Origin: Phoma sp. XZ068
Lineage: Eukaryota > Ascomycota > Dothideomycetes > Pleosporales > Didymellaceae
Reading direction: 5' to 3'
NCBI GenBank assembly: GCA_004835665.1
Contig: RBKR01000013.1
Location: 186,001 to 250,000, forward strand
DNA length: 64,000 nt
Below, piece after piece: positions 22,056 through 32,815 of this stretch (position 1 is its first letter; each line of letters opens with the position of its first letter). Under the pieces are notes generated by a model, which was given only the letters and a program-made list of their open reading frames with translations, made no database searches and was not told the origin of the DNA. The position numbers were made by a program, and so were the translations under genes.

Positions 22056-23924
22056 TTAAACAAAGATTACATCTTCTAGTTTTGCTTCATCGTACGCTTC
22101 TCCCTGCATAACTCCCTGAACATACGCGTCGCCCAAAAACGTGTAATAACGGGGTGACGCAAGCACCTCGGAACCTTCATCACTAGGGGTTGGAGTAGCT
22201 CCATGAACCTCCGGCACGGCCCGGAGCACGTATGGCACCTTTCCCCCTGGCAGGAGAACAACGACGTCGCCTTTCTCACAGACATTAGGGCCCTGTCCAA
22301 TGTAACCTGTGTCAGTGATGAACATAGCGCGCCCGGCGGTCGTTGCAGCAAAACAATTCATAACGTTTTGGACGTCGGGGCTCGCGTCGGTCCAGAATTT
22401 CCCAGGGGATACCTGGACTTGTAAGTCTCTCCACTGCTCGTAGACGGCAACATCCGCTTCGGTGACTCGTTCAGGGTCACCGTCTCGCGTGATAACTCCA
22501 CCGCATAAAAGTTTCCAGAACGCGTTTTCCCTTGAGCTGTATGGTCCCGGTACTTCCCCGTCAACCCTAGCTACCTTGCGCATCGCCTCCACACTATCCG
22601 TAACTACATTTTGCCCGTCGTAGACTTTCATCTCGGCTATGACGTCCAGAACGATACATCGGGTTGCTGCCTTGCCCGTCGCTGTGATCTCCAGCTCTGG
22701 CTGCGAATCGCCATGCGCCGCATATGCGTCACTCCGAACGATGCCCACACGAAATCCAAAAGCCGCAACGTAGGCAAGGTCGTGTGTGGAAGTCCAATCC
22801 GGCACGTATGAGGGGAGATCTAGAGTAGGATTTCTCTCGCCGTGGCCGTAGCTCAAGACGATTAATGTCTGGGTGTCTCGAAATGAAGCTGCGACGGCGT
22901 TTACATAGGTCTCTCTGACTGTGAGTTTGTAGTCTGGATAAATCGATGCTCTTTGCATGCCTTCTGCCAGCCCGAGCACGCCGTAGATCTTATCGCGCGG
23001 ATCGTAGGAGTTCCGGTGTCTGCACAGCGCCGCCAGCTTGATAAAGTCCATGCCGTTTCGTCTGGGGCGATATCGTAGCATTTTGAGTATACTGACGCCT
23101 TCGAGAGATGACCACAGGGAGGCTCCATTATAGGCTTCAAGATACACTACATAGCGTATCTGATCGCAGCAGGCCAGGCCATGGCTCGCTACGTGGTAAA
23201 AGAAATCAGTCAGAAGAGACCCGTCTATGCAATGAAATCCACACTGGATGGTTAGGTGTTGGGCGAGGACATATTCCTGTATTGTCCAGATGCGCGAGAA
23301 CCAAGGCAAGGCGAGAAGTCTCCCCAAATAGCTTCGGAGGGCGCTGGAGCCAAAATCCATGTCGTGAGAAACAACGTGAGGATCCACATCTGGATCGAAA
23401 TGAAGAAATGCATCGCTTCCTATTTTCTCTACAACATCCAAAGCGACATCACTCCCCTCCCATGCTTCACCTAAGAACACGACTACTGTTGACGCTAAAC
23501 TGTATATAGACTGCATCTCAGCGACCTGGTGTGTTCGTTCGCTGTTGTTGGCTTGATTGATACAGACCGCGTCAATCCAGATGACCCGCTCTTCATCTCT
23601 TTGGCGTAAATGTCTAAGTGCACATTGCAGATTCACTGTTACGAGAAACTTGTGTCCATCAATATCAATAGGCGCCACGCTTTTAGGGTCGCCCCATACA
23701 TACGACAAGGCTTCAAATGATGGCGGATTGTTTAGCGAAGCAAGGCTGAAGGTGCAGCGGATGATGTCCTCGTCGGCGGAACTGCCATCGCCAGCATCCT
23801 GTAGGCGGGGGGGGGGTTCTGTCGAATCCCTCTTCTGGCGCTTTGGGAAAAGACGGAGGATGCGAATTTCCCGTTTAGTCGCATCGAGTGGGGTGTAGTC
23901 GTAGGTCGAGTCTTGGGCCTCCAT
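22056..23924 (-). CDS. Heterokaryon incompatibility (HET) domain protein
   Basis: Intronless frame of 622 aa from an ATG at 23924. Begins YDYTPLDATKREIRILRL, the usual lead-in to HET proteins. The HET domain starts near residue 70 with FEALSYVWGDP and continues with VIWIDAVCINQANNSERTHQ near 113-132 and a VVVFLGEAWEGSD block. The C-terminal part includes RDKIYGVLGLAEG, LDLPSYVPDWTST and a module GYIGQGPNVCEKGDVVVLLPG followed by DAYVQGVMQGEA. HET proteins mediate non-self recognition and regulated cell death when incompatible hyphae fuse; most family members are uncharacterised, and the partner here is unknown. A run of ten G (23807-23816 on the plus strand) lies in the coding region at about residues 36-39. 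Confidence 0.93.
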   Translation of the reverse strand: MEAQDSTYDYTPLDATKREIRILRLFPKRQKRDSTEPPPRLQDAGDGSSADEDIIRCTFSLASLNNPPSFEALSYVWGDPKSVAPIDIDGHKFLVTVNLQCALRHLRQRDEERVIWIDAVCINQANNSERTHQVAEMQSIYSLASTVVVFLGEAWEGSDVALDVVEKIGSDAFLHFDPDVDPHVVSHDMDFGSSALRSYLGRLLALPWFSRIWTIQEYVLAQHLTIQCGFHCIDGSLLTDFFYHVASHGLACCDQIRYVVYLEAYNGASLWSSLEGVSILKMLRYRPRRNGMDFIKLAALCRHRNSYDPRDKIYGVLGLAEGMQRASIYPDYKLTVRETYVNAVAASFRDTQTLIVLSYGHGERNPTLDLPSYVPDWTSTHDLAYVAAFGFRVGIVRSDAYAAHGDSQPELEITATGKAATRCIVLDVIAEMKVYDGQNVVTDSVEAMRKVARVDGEVPGPYSSRENAFWKLLCGGVITRDGDPERVTEADVAVYEQWRDLQVQVSPGKFWTDASPDVQNVMNCFAATTAGRAMFITDTGYIGQGPNVCEKGDVVVLLPGGKVPYVLRAVPEVHGATPTPSDEGSEVLASPRYYTFLGDAYVQGVMQGEAYDEAKLEDVIFV

Positions 23925-24877
23925 GATTCAGCGCGCGGGAACCCGATCGATCACGACCGACTTCGCCTCTGACTTTCTTCCCGTCTTTTCGAACTGATCA
24001 GGAGAGGCAGTCCCTTACTTTGTGACTTCGCGATGACGCAACGTTGTGAACATGTATGATGTGTATACTGAGGGCTCCGAACTTCGTGGAAGTGGGGTCG
24101 AAGTGATCGGACCCTAAACGAGATCGGAAGCTGTCGTCCAAAATGCTCGTTACTCGCCTGATTGACTTACTGCAGTGCTGTTATGTGCATAATCTTTTGA
24201 GTGTATAGAACAAAAGAGGCAACTAGGCAATAGTTTCTTGCAAATAGGCTTTACTCACACGACCATATTGACATGGACAAACCTACTTAGGTTAGAGTAA
24301 ATTGTGTTATAGCGGGACTCATTACACTCCAAGTCCTTTATACCATAGGTATCTAAGAAGACAGCGCAGGTCAGACGTCGGTAAGCATAGAAATCGGCAA
24401 GATCATGTGTATTTAGCGCTCGCGCTGGGCAGGTGCTCTAACTGACTGGATGGGTGATCAATGATCTACTCGCTTGAGGATTGCGTTTGAACTCGAGTGG
24501 CATGATGCGTCATGATTTCGATAATGAGCTAGCCAGAGCAAGCATGATTTCAGGCATAGTCGGGTGTATGACAAGGGTAGAATCTACTTGAGAATATCAT
24601 AGTATTATTGTCAAGTGGTGAAACTCGCTATGCATTAAATGTGGCACATTGTGATAGGCTGCATCCTGCATGAGGGAAGGATCACATACACACTGGCCGT
24701 TGGTACAACATCGGAATGCGATGGCCGCGCGTAGAGCGCTGCCGCTCCGAGAGCCGGATGCAAGCAAATACATGACAGGCTGCCAGCCACTGCTTGAGTC
24801 TTTGCATACCAGACTCTTCTATTCTTAAGCAAGCAAAATCAATCAGTCACCAAAACTCTCTCCACCAACAACCCAAT
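23925..24877. other. Intergenic between divergent HET and BTB genes
   Basis: 950 bases containing AT-rich sequence (about 24170-24640) and no convincing frame. The promoters of both neighbours must lie here. Confidence 0.5.
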
Positions 24878-26128
24878 ATGGAGACTATTCACAGACTTGA
24901 CCCTCAGGCGGACGTTGTCATTATTTTGAAGGGACCCCCAGCGCCTTTTGCGGTTTGGAAGACTCCTAATATCGAAGAAAATGTGGAAGCAACACAATGG
25001 TCTCTGGATACTACAGCCCCAACTTCCGAAACGGAAGCTACTGATCGAGCGCCACCAGAGGAGGATATCAACGAAGAAGAGATGAGCATGCGAGGAAGTA
25101 GTAGCGCGTCATCTTCGGCTGGAGAGCCTCCTTCTGCGACCTCAATCACTCAAGTTAGCGATGGCCAAGGCAGTACAATCGAAGACAACAGCGCCAATCA
25201 GGAATCTTCTGAAGAACCTCATCACAAAAAGACCTTTTACTATGTGTCCTCGAAACATCTACAATTAGCGTCCAATAGATTTGCGAACATGCTCTCGGGC
25301 GGAAAGTGGCAGGAAGGTGTACCCGACGACGACGGCTACTATCACATACCCGCCACGGAATGGGACGAAGACGCTCTTCTAATCCTCCTTAATGTGCTAC
25401 ATGGCCGTAACCGCCAGGTACCCCGCTCACTGCCCTTAGAACTGCTTACCAAGTTAGCTGTTCTGATTGATTACTATGATTGTACGGAAGCGGCTGATTT
25501 GTTCATCGAGGTGTGGCTGGTACAACTGCATCGGACCTGCCCTATTCCGTCGACCTTCTGTCGAGATCTTATGCTCTGGATGTGTATTGCTTGGATTTTC
25601 AAGCTGCCAAATGAGTTCATGGAAGCAACAAGAGTTGCCATTCAGTGCAGTGATCGAGAGATGTGTACTTTGGACCTGCCGATCATCAGCTGTGTTGGTG
25701 AGACTGGTAGCGAGTTCTCGGTATTTCAATTTACTGATCGCGCAACAGAACAACTTGATCGATCTCGCCGTGAAGCCATCGATACTATTCTTTCTCGTCT
25801 ACACGGTCTTCTCGAGCGATACCGAGATTCCGCCTACGTTTGTCCAAGCAATTCCAGCTCATTTGAGTGTGGGTCCATCCTCTACGGCGCCTTAACCAAG
25901 GGGATGGAATCAGTAGGGCTACTTACGATGAATACGGAGGATATATTCCCACAATCGGACTTGTGGGGTCTTCATGCGAGGGTTCAGCAGATCCGGTCAC
26001 CGCGTTGGTCCTATCCCAGACAAGGATACGAACATGCATGTAAACTGAATCGCCAAGTGAAAGAGATAGTAGATGAGGTCATTAGGTCCGCAAAAGGTCT
26101 TGACTTGGAAATCTTCCAGCGAGCTTGA
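24878..26128 (+). CDS. BTB/POZ-domain protein with an internal acidic insertion
   Basis: Single exon, 416 aa, starting METIHRLDPQADVVIIL; the frame opens earlier, but this ATG follows an A-rich leader (CCACCAACAACCCAAT). DVVIIL (residues 12-17) looks like the first BTB strand. After about 100 residues of Ser/Glu/Thr-rich sequence the fold resumes with YYVSSKHLQLASNRFANMLS (about 121-140), GKWQEG, then WDEDALLILLNVLHGRNRQV and LAVLIDYYDCTEAADLFIEV, which matches fungal BTB proteins. The rest (about 220-416) is helical and lacks known repeats. BTB domains mediate protein interaction, often as Cullin-3 adaptors; no such role is shown for this type. Confidence 0.82.
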   Translation: METIHRLDPQADVVIILKGPPAPFAVWKTPNIEENVEATQWSLDTTAPTSETEATDRAPPEEDINEEEMSMRGSSSASSSAGEPPSATSITQVSDGQGSTIEDNSANQESSEEPHHKKTFYYVSSKHLQLASNRFANMLSGGKWQEGVPDDDGYYHIPATEWDEDALLILLNVLHGRNRQVPRSLPLELLTKLAVLIDYYDCTEAADLFIEVWLVQLHRTCPIPSTFCRDLMLWMCIAWIFKLPNEFMEATRVAIQCSDREMCTLDLPIISCVGETGSEFSVFQFTDRATEQLDRSRREAIDTILSRLHGLLERYRDSAYVCPSNSSSFECGSILYGALTKGMESVGLLTMNTEDIFPQSDLWGLHARVQQIRSPRWSYPRQGYEHACKLNRQVKEIVDEVIRSAKGLDLEIFQRA

Positions 26129-26718
26129 CATACCACTTTGGTGCTTATTGTCAACCCAGGTTTATCTACGATGTATTGCTGGTAGAATTACGTTATTAGA
26201 GAACATTACGAACTCAAAGTGGAGTCCTTTTGCAAATCAGTTAGAGACTATGGCATTGATCTAGTATTTTGAGATTAGAATGTGTGCCGACTCAAGGCGC
26301 GCAAAATCTCCGGCTTTCGTAGAAAGCAATCATTTCAGTGTGCCCAAATGGCGCGACCGACGTGTAGCATACAGTCGATCACACAAAGACATGCTTGGCC
26401 ATGCAGAAAAGTCACAACCTCATGCCTCACCGCTAGCCTTGTTAGATACCGTCCAGACTTTGATGGTCCTTGAAGTCTGGTCGTTCTCAGAAATTTCATC
26501 TACTCCAGCTTTGGAACATTCGCCAGATTATTGGTTGCATGAGAGACAATTTTCTATCGATCCTGTTGTCGCAAGTCCCGGTGTGGTGGAATTGGGTGCT
26601 CACGTGCGATCACAGACAGTTGACAAATCCCTGCAGTTTTGGGTCGTCACATAGTTCGCAAGAATTCGATACGCTGTGCCAGGTGCCAGAAGCTTCATCT
26701 TCCCTGAAATTCAGTACC
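26129..26718. other. Intergenic, convergent 3' ends
   Basis: Lies between the stops of the BTB gene and the prolyl hydroxylase gene. The plus frames at 26280-26654 have no family motif. Confidence 0.5.
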
Positions 26719-27754
26719 TCACAGCTCCTGATCCAAGCCGACTTGCTCATGTTCCTTCGGTGGAACATACCCGTCCTGAAACCAATTCCATATGTTCAAC
26801 CCGATCTTCTCTCCACTCAGGACTGGCAGCCCTGCGTGCCAGCTTTCGTCGTACCCGGTCCCATCGGGACGGATGTTCTCCCAATAGACCGCATTACCCT
26901 TCACCGGCTTGAACACTACACCTTCCCTCTCTTCACCACCTTCGCCGTCGCACTCAACAAATCTGCACCACTCCCTTCCTTCAGGCCTCTTGATACGTGG
27001 GAAATGCGTTCCGCCTCCTGTACACTCGCTTCCTAACCATACCATAAAGCTACTGATTCTTCCCTGGCTCCTGCTCGCACTGCTCCAGTCATAGTGATAC
27101 GTGTAATGGCCATTTGGACCGTAGCGCTGCGCCCACAGTTTCTCGACAAAGACGAAGGGTCGCCAGCCTTGGAACGCCCGAGCACGGGACTCGATGCATT
27201 TGACTGTGTTCGAGCGTGGAACAGGTGCTTTGCTGGAATGTCTGACTTTCGTATCCAGGCGTTCTTCACCAGAGGACCAGATAGTAGAAGGCTGGAAAAG
27301 AGGATTACTGGGTTCATAAGCCATGTGCGCAATCAAGACGCTCGCTCGCAGCACCAACATCAATCAATAATCGGAAGACAAAATCGTACACATACATCAC
27401 TACACTGCCCTTTACACAGATGAAAATGAACACATACCTCAAAACCACAACCTCATCCGCCTCGGCCTCTCCCAAAAAACCCTCCACATACACTACCAAC
27501 GGCTCCCGATGCAGAACATGCACACCCTTGAACGCATGCTCCTCACACGTCAAATTACCACCGGGAATAACCAGGTTCTCCAACTTCTGCGGACTCATAG
27601 AACTCGCACCTCCATCCCTTGACGAATACGACCCGCGCCTACTAGAAAACATCTCCTGCAGCGGCGCGCCCGCCAAAACATACGCAAGAAGCGCGAGGAA
27701 TGCATATTGGAAGACGGAAAAGACGGAAAACGACGACGACGGTGCGGAATGCAT
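26719..27754 (-). CDS. Membrane-anchored prolyl 4-hydroxylase alpha-like 2OG-Fe(II) oxygenase
   Basis: Two exons, 27754-27438 and 27340-26719, encode 312 aa; the intron GTATGT...GCGAG restores LS-VLIAHMAYEPS. The acceptor is weak (GCGAG), chosen because the alternative upstream AG leads to a stop. Residues 8-30 form a single hydrophobic anchor, implying an ER type II membrane protein. The catalytic domain shows SNPLFQPSTIW, WAQRYGPNGHYTYHYDW with iron ligands His188 and Asp190, CTGGGTHFPRI, and ESWHAGLPVLSGEKIGLNIW with His274 and the 2-oxoglutarate Lys284. The family hydroxylates proline using O2 and 2-oxoglutarate; the fungal substrate is unknown. It ends convergently with the BTB gene. Confidence 0.88.
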
Positions 27755-29693
27755 GACGAAACGCGGAAAAGAGCGTATGCAATGAGCAGGCTCTATGTGG
27801 AAATGCAACGACGCGGAAAAGACTGTGTAACGAACGACAGACAAAACGGCGGAACAACACAACACAGATGAGGCGAGACGTGGGAAAGGAGTGCGGACAT
27901 CACGTGCCCTCATATATTCATTTCTATTGCATGCTTATTTGCATATCGATCGTGCCACGTTGGCCTGGGCTGGCGCGGGAAGTGGGACCCCCTGGCGTCG
28001 GTGAGATACGGCGGGATGATAGGGAGCACGACAGCGTGTCGTGTGGTGCAGAGAGGGATGTGCGAGAGATGTGTGCTTGGAGGATGGGAAATGAGAAATG
28101 GGAGATGGCATTGTTTGATGCTATTGAAGGAGATGTGAGGATACGGACGGGAACAATTTCGATGGCTACGCGCTCTGCAAATATATGGGTTTGTGGTTGG
28201 CGCACCCTGCTTGACTCATGGTCCTTGCCTTTCGCTGCTCTTCCCAACACCCAATCAGATATCACAGCAGACACAATGGTGGTACGCTACACTTCACTCA
28301 AATGTACAACACGGCCGGAGATATCTATGCTTCTATGTCTCCGGACAGCCGATTCACACCAAAACCTGCTAAGTCTTGACACGGATAAATACTTTCGCAA
28401 TGCAGAACGTCGACGTACCCTGCATTAGCAACAACGCGTGTATATCTCAGTGCATTGTATTGAGAAACTTGTTAAGGCCTTTACATAGCACGAGACAGCT
28501 ACAACAGTATATGCAGCATTTACAGCGCTGTTAAAACATACTTCAAGCATTCAACCAACGAAAGCCCTGAGCAGATAATACACAAGATCACGTTTTTTTT
28601 TTCCACTTTTCCATCGTCTAACTGCAGGTAGATATTATTCCTAACTACAAATACAGCATTTAAACGGTATTACCTTGGTTTTGACTCTGCTCTAATAGGT
28701 AACATAAACACTGCCAGATATACAGCACAAGAGACATCCATACTTCGTCCGAACATCTCACAATATCTACCGCGCAGTCACGAATAGTACTTTCTACCGC
28801 AAATCATGTGTAGAGCTTTCAATAACCGCTCTCTGGTTTTTGACTAGGAGCACTTGAATTACTATAATACTCGAAGAAACTTTATTAACACACTTATTCC
28901 TGCTACTCAGATATCTCTTCCAAATACAGCGCCACCCTACCTTATATTCTCATCTATTATTTAACAATGACTTCTTGAATATCCAATACAAAAGGTATCT
29001 ATACTCTACACGGACAACCTAGACAAGACTTGCCGAACGTAGGTAATGTACGAAGGAATGTATCCTCAATGTGAACGTTCTAGATTAAAAAGGGCTTTTG
29101 GTGATTTATGCAAGAAGTATCAATTACCGCTAGACCTACACTACGTTAATACACCGTTCCTCTGTCTTCTGCTACTAGGTATCACCCCGAAATACAAGAT
29201 TGTACGGCACTATTACTTTGCTCTGTTCTAACGTACAACACAATTAAACACCTATACTCCTATGTAAATAGCTTACACATAACCTACAGCCCCCTTTCGA
29301 GTAAAGTTTTGTGAATACAATACATGTATTTAAACCCCTGAAAGCCCTTCCTGTGCCGTACAATTTCTCTTGTAAAACCCCTAAACTACTATTATCAAAC
29401 TATAATTACACTAACACGCTCTTCCTTTCAGCTTCTTGCCGCTACTCGATCTACTCCCAATTCTAGTAGTTGCACAGTACCTCGCATGCTACTATAATCT
29501 ACAACACAAAATCTGCCTTGATACTTTTTCCGCTAACTAGAGAAGTATTTTTGGACAGAGCGCTGACACAGCGAAGAACTTGAAGACAACGAACCGTTCT
29601 CTGCTCTACTCTCCTCTAGAGTAGCTAATTACAACGCCTAAACCGCTTGATTAGTACGATAGCAAACCACGCCATGCCAACACCCATCCTCTA

Positions 29694-29724
<31 letters not shown>

Positions 29725-29730
29725 CTTCTT

Positions 29731-29781
<51 letters not shown>

Positions 29782-30124
29782 GGATACATTTCATATCCAA
29801 ACACAGTCGTACGTCGTCACATTACAACACCGTACGCTCTGTTTCAGTAGTTAGATGGATAGCTATTTCATATTTCATATTTCATATCTGGCGGATAACT
29901 GACACCGACCTACGAGACAATCTCAGTGAGATTGATGTATGCATACAGCTCACTCAAGCTTCTTATTTCATTGGTATTTTGATAGAAGATGGTTGACTAC
30001 CTTTCCACACCTATCGCTCGCATCACTCGCGCAAAAGCTCACGGCTCGTTTCACCCACTTCACTCATATCGCTCCCGCTTCGCTTCGCTTTGCTTCACTG
30101 GCTCTGCTCGCTGCGCTCGCATCG
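27755..30124. other. 2.4-kb gene-free region with AT-rich, repeat-like core
   Basis: The first ~650 bases are ordinary promoter-like sequence. From about 28430 to 29930 the sequence is AT-rich, enriched in CTA/TAC triplets on the plus strand and full of stops, as expected for an old repeat decayed by repeat-induced point mutation. No ORF resembling a transposase or polymerase survives; the largest frame (29046-29231) encodes 61 residues without motif. Confidence 0.5.
29695..29780. repeat. Compound microsatellite (CTT)12(CTA)16-17
   Basis: 36 bases of CTT units at 29695-29730 run directly into about 50 bases of CTA units ending at 29780. It lies inside the AT-rich gene-free region. Confidence 0.97.
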
Positions 30125-32392
30125 CTACGTCAACACACTCTTCCCCTCCTTCTTCCTCCCCCCTTTCTGCTGCGCAGCCTCATGCTTCCTCAAATCCTCG
30201 GGGACTTTGCTAATACTACTCTTCCCCAGCATCTGCTTAAGATCATACAGCACATCTGCATCCTCACTGCCCCAAAACGTAATCGCCACACCGCTCTTGC
30301 CCGCGCGACCCGTACGTCCGATGCGATGGGTGTAACTCTCAATCGAGCCCGCCATGTTGAAATTAACCACCAGCGAGACGTCGGGGACGTCGATACCGCG
30401 ACCAGCCAGGTCGGTGGCGACGAGGACATCGGTGCGGCCATCGCGGAGGCTTTGGAGGGCTGCTTCACGCTGTTCCTGCGTTTTGGAGCCGTGGAGAGTG
30501 ACGGCCGAGAAGCCCATGTGTTTTATATCTCGCGCGATGGCGTCGCAGTTGCGCTTGATGTTTACGAAGACGATTATCGGGGCTGCGAACTCTCCTGAAC
30601 TGAGGATTTCGGAGAGTCGCTTCTTGCGCTTTTCTTCGCCTTGGATGTGTTCGACGCGTTGTTCGACTGTTTCGACGGCTTCGCCGGCGTTGCCGATTGT
30701 GACGATGGCTGGGCGACGCAGGTATTTGCGCGCGATGCGTTCGACGGCTGTGGGCATGGTGGCCGTGTACATCATGGTTTGGCGGTACATGCCGCGTTTC
30801 ATTGCGTCCGGGTCTTCGGCGAGTTCGTTGTCGGGTTTTTCGTTGCCGACAGGGAGGGCGTCGAGGATTTTGTTGACGGGCTCTTCGAAGCCCATGTCTA
30901 TCATGCGGTCGGCTTCGTCCATGATGACGTAGGCGCATTGCGAGAGGACGAGGACGCGGCGCTCGATGCAGTCGACGAGGCGGCCGGGCGTGGCGATGAT
31001 GATTTCGCAGCCGTCGCGCATCTGGAAGGCTTGTTCTTCGATGGAGTGGCCACCAACGATGACGGCTGTCTTGAAGCCGAGCGGGTTTGCGAATTTCTTC
31101 GCCTCGACTTCGATTTGCTGTGCCAGTTCACGCGTAGGTGCGAGGACCAGCGCGTACGGGCCGTCGTTGCGGTTGGCGGGCCCAAGGGGTGGGAGTTGTG
31201 AAATGTACACCAAGAGCGGCAGGATGAAGGCAGCTGTTTTACCAGAACCAGTGACAGCGACACCAATAAGATCGCGACACTGCAAGGCGATAGGAATGGC
31301 AGCGCGCTGGATAGCAGATGGCTCGTTGTAGCCGACCTGCTCCACAATCCGCATGAGGTTGTCGGGCAGGCCTGCCTCCGACCAGTTGCGCATGGGGTTG
31401 GGGATAGCGCCGCCCTTGGTAGCGATGTTGAAGTCCTCCTTGAAGATGCGCCAGTCGCGCTCGCGCATGTGCTCGAGCTTCTTCTCGCTCCAGTGCTTGT
31501 CCAGCTGTGCGCGGCTGCCCTCCTCCTTGCGCCGCCGCTCCATCTCGAGAATAGCTTCTGCGCGCGCCCGCCCAGACTCAGGGTCGCGCTCAATCATAGC
31601 CTCGATGAACTGCTGCGTGCTGCGCTCCGTCATATCTTCCGTGAAACCACCCAGCTTTCCGCGCCCGAAGAAGTTCGCCTCGGCTCTTTGCTGGTAGATG
31701 GGGTTGTAGTCGTAGCTTGTATCCTCCTCTTCATTCCACTCAAAATTGAACTTCTTCTCCGTCGTCCGCTTGCGCTTCTTCTTCGCCGAGAACGTCGACA
31801 GATTCTGCTCCGCGCCCATATACCGCGTCCTAATCAGCGCCGCCTCTGCATCCTCCGGCGGCGGCCGTTTTCCCGCCTTCTTGTCCGGCACAGGTGGAGG
31901 CGCCATATCCCTACCTCTCCCATCTCTCTGTCCATCTCGCCCATCTCGCCCATCTCTCCCCTCCTGCCTCATAGACCTCGGCCCCGTCGGTATCACCGCA
32001 CCATTCTGCCTTCCACCATTCACCACCACACTCCCATTCCCATTCCCACTCCCACTAACAACAACAATATCAGACCCATCCCTCCTCCTCCTCACCTCCT
32101 CAACCTCCCTCTCTCTCTTCTCAACCGCAATCCTCTCCCTCTCCGCCTTGGACAAAAACTTCGGTTTCGACGCCGCAGCTTCTTTCTCGCGCTTCGCTTT
32201 GAGAATGTCGTCGATGCTGGGTGGTTGTTTTTTCTGCGACGCCCACCCCTTTTTCACTTTCTTGGGGACGAGGGATGGGCCGAGGGAGTCTTCTTCTGGT
32301 GGGGGTGGGGGCGGGGGCGCATCTGAGCTGGGGGGTGGTGGGGGGGGAGCTTGGTCGAGCGGTGGTGGAGGTGGTGGTAGTGGGTAGGCCAT
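30125..32392 (-). CDS. prp28: Pre-mRNA-splicing DEAD-box RNA helicase Prp28
   Basis: Intronless, 755 aa, ATG at 32392. The N-terminus is poly-proline (residues 4-33), then a basic/acidic RS-poor region with IDDILKAKREKEAAASKPKF and the Prp28-type block FEWNEEEDTSYDYNPIYQQR. The helicase core shows AVTGSGKTAAF (motif I), PTRELAQQ (Ia), TPGRL (Ib), VIMDEADRMIDMGFE (II), TATMP (III, Thr in place of the usual Ser, as in other Prp28 proteins), VFVNIKRNCDAIA (IV), TDLAGRGIDV (V) and HRIGRTGRAGK (VI). Prp28 displaces U1 from the 5' splice site when the U4/U6.U5 tri-snRNP joins. Length agrees with other filamentous fungi. Large antisense frames over the Pro-rich and GC-rich parts are shadows. Confidence 0.96.
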   Translation of the reverse strand: MAYPLPPPPPPLDQAPPPPPPSSDAPPPPPPPEEDSLGPSLVPKKVKKGWASQKKQPPSIDDILKAKREKEAAASKPKFLSKAERERIAVEKREREVEEVRRRRDGSDIVVVSGSGNGNGSVVVNGGRQNGAVIPTGPRSMRQEGRDGRDGRDGQRDGRGRDMAPPPVPDKKAGKRPPPEDAEAALIRTRYMGAEQNLSTFSAKKKRKRTTEKKFNFEWNEEEDTSYDYNPIYQQRAEANFFGRGKLGGFTEDMTERSTQQFIEAMIERDPESGRARAEAILEMERRRKEEGSRAQLDKHWSEKKLEHMRERDWRIFKEDFNIATKGGAIPNPMRNWSEAGLPDNLMRIVEQVGYNEPSAIQRAAIPIALQCRDLIGVAVTGSGKTAAFILPLLVYISQLPPLGPANRNDGPYALVLAPTRELAQQIEVEAKKFANPLGFKTAVIVGGHSIEEQAFQMRDGCEIIIATPGRLVDCIERRVLVLSQCAYVIMDEADRMIDMGFEEPVNKILDALPVGNEKPDNELAEDPDAMKRGMYRQTMMYTATMPTAVERIARKYLRRPAIVTIGNAGEAVETVEQRVEHIQGEEKRKKRLSEILSSGEFAAPIIVFVNIKRNCDAIARDIKHMGFSAVTLHGSKTQEQREAALQSLRDGRTDVLVATDLAGRGIDVPDVSLVVNFNMAGSIESYTHRIGRTGRAGKSGVAITFWGSEDADVLYDLKQMLGKSSISKVPEDLRKHEAAQQKGGRKKEGKSVLT

Positions 32393-32815
32393 TGCAGGGT
32401 GGTGGGTGTGTGTGGGATAATTGCGATGTGGGCGTGTTGGCGACGTGGTAAGGTGGAAAGGTGGAGTGAGTCGAGTCGCGGTTCACGGGTTTGTTGGTGT
32501 TGTTGCGAGGTTGGCGTGGAAAGTTTCGAGCGCATTCGTGAGCGCGGCGATCAAGCACGCTGTCACGTGCGCGTCATCATTGGTGAGCAACTGCAAGTCA
32601 AGATGCATAACTATTAAACACACGCTCAATTTTAATGTAGTCAAGCTTGCACGTTTCACGGGTAGTACCAGTCTATTGTAGCTCTACCTCATGCTTCATG
32701 CTTATAGCACCATCTAGTCACTGATGCCTGCATATGTCGTTATGTCGAGCTTGGTCGCACTTGCTCCAGCTCCCCCGAGTCGTGATGTCGTAGCCACGGA
32801 ATACCACCGCGCACC
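32393..32815. other. Intergenic upstream of prp28
   Basis: Promoter of prp28 and 3' flank of pup3. Short shadow frames only. Confidence 0.5.

Noticed and set aside
29046..29231. 61-codon ORF in AT-rich block
   Set aside because: Short, motif-free, within decayed repeat-like sequence.
31469..32326. 285-codon plus-strand ORF, and the overlapping 31746-32387 frame
   Set aside because: Antisense to Prp28; poly-proline and GC bias keep the frames open.
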